DNA of 64,000 nt from Malurus cyaneus samueli. Taxonomy: Eukaryota; Chordata; Aves; Passeriformes; Maluridae. Positions 61,161 through 64,000 of this stretch are shown one piece after another (the stretch's first letter is position 1; every line of letters begins with the position of its first letter). The stretch is taken from the NCBI GenBank assembly GCA_009741485.1, contig CM019228.1, positions 12,269,837 to 12,333,836 on the forward strand, written 5' to 3'. A program made the position numbers and the translations under genes. Below the pieces are notes generated by a model, which worked only from the letters and a program-made list of their open reading frames with translations, was not told the DNA's origin and ran no database searches.

Positions 61161-61908
61161 GCCCTTTTTACCCCAATGTATGTGGAATCCCATTGCATTA
61201 ATTCATTTCCCAGTGTGGAGGTGGATTCCTGATGGAGAAAACATGGGAAACATTTCATCCCCTCTGAGCACCCTTTTTCTTCCGGCCTCACTTCCCTCCC
61301 TCCTGCATGGCAGCTCAGCAGCGGCCGAATCCACCCTCGGGAACCCGAGGGGTAAAAGAGATTGGACAAAGAGGGGCAAAAGTTGTTAGGCAGCAAATAA
61401 ATCCCAACACCCTGTTCCCCCCACGCCCTTTCCCTGCCCCATGCATCGACAACAACAACATCAGCCGGGTGACACTGCAGCCGTTTGGAGACAATCCTTT
61501 TAATCGGGGAATAATCCACGGACACTTTAAAGAAAGCTGGAGCATTAACCCTGTGCCCCAGAATAATTCTTCCAAGAAGCATCTGGTACTTATATCACAA
61601 CATGGGATTAGCTTTCTCCCTTGCAAGTACTGCCAGATCAAAGGGGTTTTCCTGTGCCCTGCGAGGACCCGGGATTTTGTCCCTGGCAGGAGGGACACGC
61701 GTGGTCCTGTGGTGTTTCTGAGGAGAACAAACTAGCTGAGCTCAGCTGAGCCTTCTGCCAGTGCAAAAAGGACTTTAGGGCTTGAGGTAAGGGGAATGTT
61801 TTGGGCTTATCCCACCCATTCTGTGCTACTTTTGGGATTATGGTCCCAAACTTCACACCTCTCCAGGCTCTCTCAGGGGAGGAGAACAGAGCAAGAGCTG
61901 CTTTTCAA
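61161..61908. other. Non-coding DNA, possible conserved patch
   Basis: No exon is recognised. The patch 61440-61560 (ACAACAACAACATCAGCCGG, CTTTTAATCGGGGAATAATC) is unusual in mixing CpG with AT-rich words and may be conserved. Not testable here. Confidence 0.4.
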
Positions 61909-62180
61909 ACAATAGACATGAGGAAACGGCCTTAGAATTGTGCCAGGAGAGGTTAGATTGGATAATAGGAAAATATCCCCTTCCCTAAAAGGGTTGGTCA
62001 AGCATTAGACGTGCTGCCCAGGGAAGTGAGTGAATTACCATGCCTGAAGTGTTCAAAAAACATGTGGATGTGGCACTTGGGGACGTGTTTACGCGTGAAC
62101 CTGCAGTGCTGAGTTAGTTGGTTGCACTTGATTGATGTAGAGGCTTTTCCAAATTTACATTTCATTGCTCTGTGATTCCC
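61909..62180 (+). mobile_element. Old CR1 LINE 3' fragment
   Basis: Plus-strand CR1 3' end, 5'-truncated. Recognisable blocks in order are ACATGAGGAAACGGCC, GTGCCAGGAGAGGTTAGATT, AAGGGTTGGTCAAGCATTAG, CTGCCCAGGGAAGTGAGTGA and a terminal TTCCAAATTTACATTTC. Substitutions are many compared with the 26.6-kb copy, so this is an older insertion. It belongs to the same general CR1 type as the outer copy at 6.3 kb. Confidence 0.8.
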
Positions 62181-63910
62181 CTGTCCTTTCCTTTACCATC
62201 CTGCTCCGGTTTAGGCCTCACTGTGTTCCTGGGCTGGGTATAAAAAATTTACAAGACCCTGTTAAACCAGCATAAAAACAATTAATCTTTAATGGCACCG
62301 TTGGTGGGTTTTTCCTCTTCTCTGTTCCTCCAGAGCGTGCAGCAGCCCAGGAGCAGTGCAGGTCCTGGTGGGGACATGTCCCCAGGGAGGGAGGGGACAG
62401 CCAGCTCCGCACCCTGCCTTGGCAGGTGGTCTCAGAATTTGGTGTCAACCCGGACAGTCTGGGTGTTGGGAGGTTTGGGGTGTACCCTTCTCACAAGCCC
62501 GGAGGAGCTCTGCTGAGCTCCCTGCAGCAGTGGTGGGACCTTCCACCCCATCCCACAGGGCATTCCCGGCCTCTTCCCAGAGCAGAAACTGCTCCCATGC
62601 CTGGGCTCTGCCCCACCCAGCCCCATCAAACCCCTCCATCTTGGGCTCAGTCAAGGATTTTCTTCCTTTAAAATCGGGAAATGAATTTCTAAGAAACTGG
62701 AAATCCAACTGTTAGCTATAAATCAGAAATTGCCAGAGGATGAGCATTACCCAAAGTGAAGCAATTATAGTAAAATCATCTCTTTCCTTCCATATCTTCC
62801 TCCCCCATGCTCCCCAGTGTGAAAATTAAAATATCCAGCAGTTAAATTTGATAGTGCAGCACCAGTTGGAGATGCTGTTTGGGTGAGTTCATTATGATAA
62901 ATGGCATGGAGAAAGATTTGAAAAACTACAAATAAAGAATTGATTTACTTCTGCTGATCACCAAAGAGGGAGTTATCTGTTAATAATGTGATAGCAAACA
63001 TATTTCTGTGTAAGGACAGCAGAAAGGACCTTTCTTGGACACTTCTGTATTGGGTATTTAACATCTGGACAGAGTGTACGAAACATTTGCCTAAAATAGC
63101 ATGCTTCGTTGATCTTAGACGTTATTTAAATAAAAGAGCTGGCACAGAGAGGAATCATAAAGCACATTGATTTCATATAAATTCCACCCTGAATAAAACC
63201 ATAACGTTTTACAGAAGATGAGAGATCCCAACCAATTGCTGCGTAAAAAAACATCAACCCAAGATTTCAAATGTGCCTAAATTATTATTTTTTCCAAAAG
63301 CTTTGCTGATGGAACGAGACCTGGTGTAAAGGTAAATCCCCCCTGAGCAGAAGCAGCGCAGCTGGAGCTGATATTCCCAAACCAAAGCCCTGGATGATGT
63401 CTGAGACCCCCCATGAGCTGGCCGCAGGGAGGTTTAGCCCGAGTTCACTGGAGACATGGTTCTGAGAGGATATGGTTAACCCAGACCGAAATCTTCCTCG
63501 AGCAGGGACACCTCTGTGCCCCGGTGAACGGGGACGTTTGTCACCTCCATTTCTCCTGCCTTTTGAGAACCAGGCCGTGATTTCTCACGCTCCTCGAGGC
63601 AGAGGCTCTTTCATTAGCACACAGATGCCACCACGCAATTTGCTTTAGTTTGTGCCCAGCTTTGCCTGTGTGCAAAATGTCCAGAGAGAGGGGGAGCGAG
63701 AGAAGAGAAGTATAATTTCTGGCGCAGCTCTGTACACAGGGCAGGGCCACGCCGACAAGTCCGCCAGCCCTGCCGAGCTCCCACGTAACTGTCCGTGGGG
63801 CTGCTCCTTCCCTTATCCCAGCAGGAATCACCCAGAGCAGCGCCTCCTCCTTCCCTTTTTCACCCCACGTTAACTTTTTTACCCTTCTCCTTCCCAAAAA
63901 TATTTGCCAG
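62181..63910. other. Non-coding DNA, nothing recognised
   Basis: No exon or named repeat. AT-rich unique DNA at 62690-63300 is free of tandem repeats and may include conserved elements. GC-rich parts lie at 62330-62640 and 63400-63800. Confidence 0.45.
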
Positions 63911-63973
63911 TCTTCAAGACTATTTTGGAAACGTCTTGCAGCACACTGAAGAGGGAGATTTTGATAGCTGGAG
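63911..63973 (+). CDS. Possible 63-bp coding exon of an unidentified gene
   Basis: A T/C-rich tract (TTTTTTACCCTTCTCCTTCC) leads to TATTTGCCAG, a good acceptor. 63 bp later a consensus donor GAG|GTGAGT follows at 63974. The enclosed sequence is open in two frames. The better one reads LQDYFGNVLQHTEEGDFDSW, soluble and acidic; it enters and leaves in the same codon phase, so the exon is frame-neutral. I do not recognise the protein. The next exons would lie beyond the window. Chance splice-like signals around an open 63 bp are common, so this is tentative. Confidence 0.3.
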
Positions 63974-64000
63974 GTGAGTTTTCTTGCCGAGTCACAAACC

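Noticed and set aside
1..64000. tRNA, rRNA or endogenous retrovirus with LTRs
   Set aside because: No cloverleaf with intron-free A and B boxes, no rRNA-like sequence, no paired LTRs and no gag or pol motifs were noticed. This was by eye, so short or decayed copies could be missed.

Overview
The window looks like nuclear DNA of a bird, most likely a songbird. The main reason is its interspersed repeats: 5'-truncated CR1 LINE fragments, including two that are almost identical to each other and of a type I associate with passerine genomes. No prokaryotic gene organisation, rRNA, tRNA or CRISPR array is visible. No complete protein-coding gene could be recognised. The open frames are short, overlapping, on both strands and without recognisable domains, so the stretch reads as intergenic or intronic DNA with scattered AT-rich, enhancer-like blocks.

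Layout: 1-17.3 kb is mostly unique non-coding DNA with CR1 pieces at 5.1, 6.3-6.6 (one CR1 nested in another) and 13.0-13.3 kb. Between 17.3 and 30.4 kb lie a CA microsatellite, a 125-bp direct duplication (20.2/21.5 kb), GC-rich DNA with short tandem repeats (21.7-22.7 kb), a near-perfect hairpin (26.47 kb), a young CR1 (26.6-27.0 kb) and a cluster of AT palindromes (30.3 kb). From 36.6 to 43.3 kb the window is rich in tandem repeats: a ~25-bp minisatellite, a GGGCT-type G-rich array, an AAT microsatellite, a 21-bp repeat with 63-bp higher-order structure, and a TTTTA-type tract.

The dominant structure is at 45.36-59.47 kb. About 7.1 kb (45358-52440) is repeated in the same orientation at 52859-59465, directly before a 25-N gap. 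The second copy is shorter and differs mainly by one- to few-base deletions, the pattern of poorly polished long-read sequence rather than of evolutionary divergence. Copy 1 itself holds a 93-bp duplication around a single N (46367) that copy 2 lacks, so that piece is very probably a contig-overlap artefact. Both copies carry a broken fragment of a KIF20-family kinesin motor domain on the minus strand, the only protein family recognised here.

Beyond the gap, 59.96-60.90 kb is CpG-dense and could be a CpG-island promoter. It is followed by a 36-bp repeat, an old CR1 and, at the right edge, a possible 63-bp exon with good splice signals (63911-63973). A plus-strand gene starting near 60 kb and continuing past the window is possible but is inference only. 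Nothing here amounts to a new biological system; the strongest observations concern assembly structure, the kinesin relic and repeat architecture.
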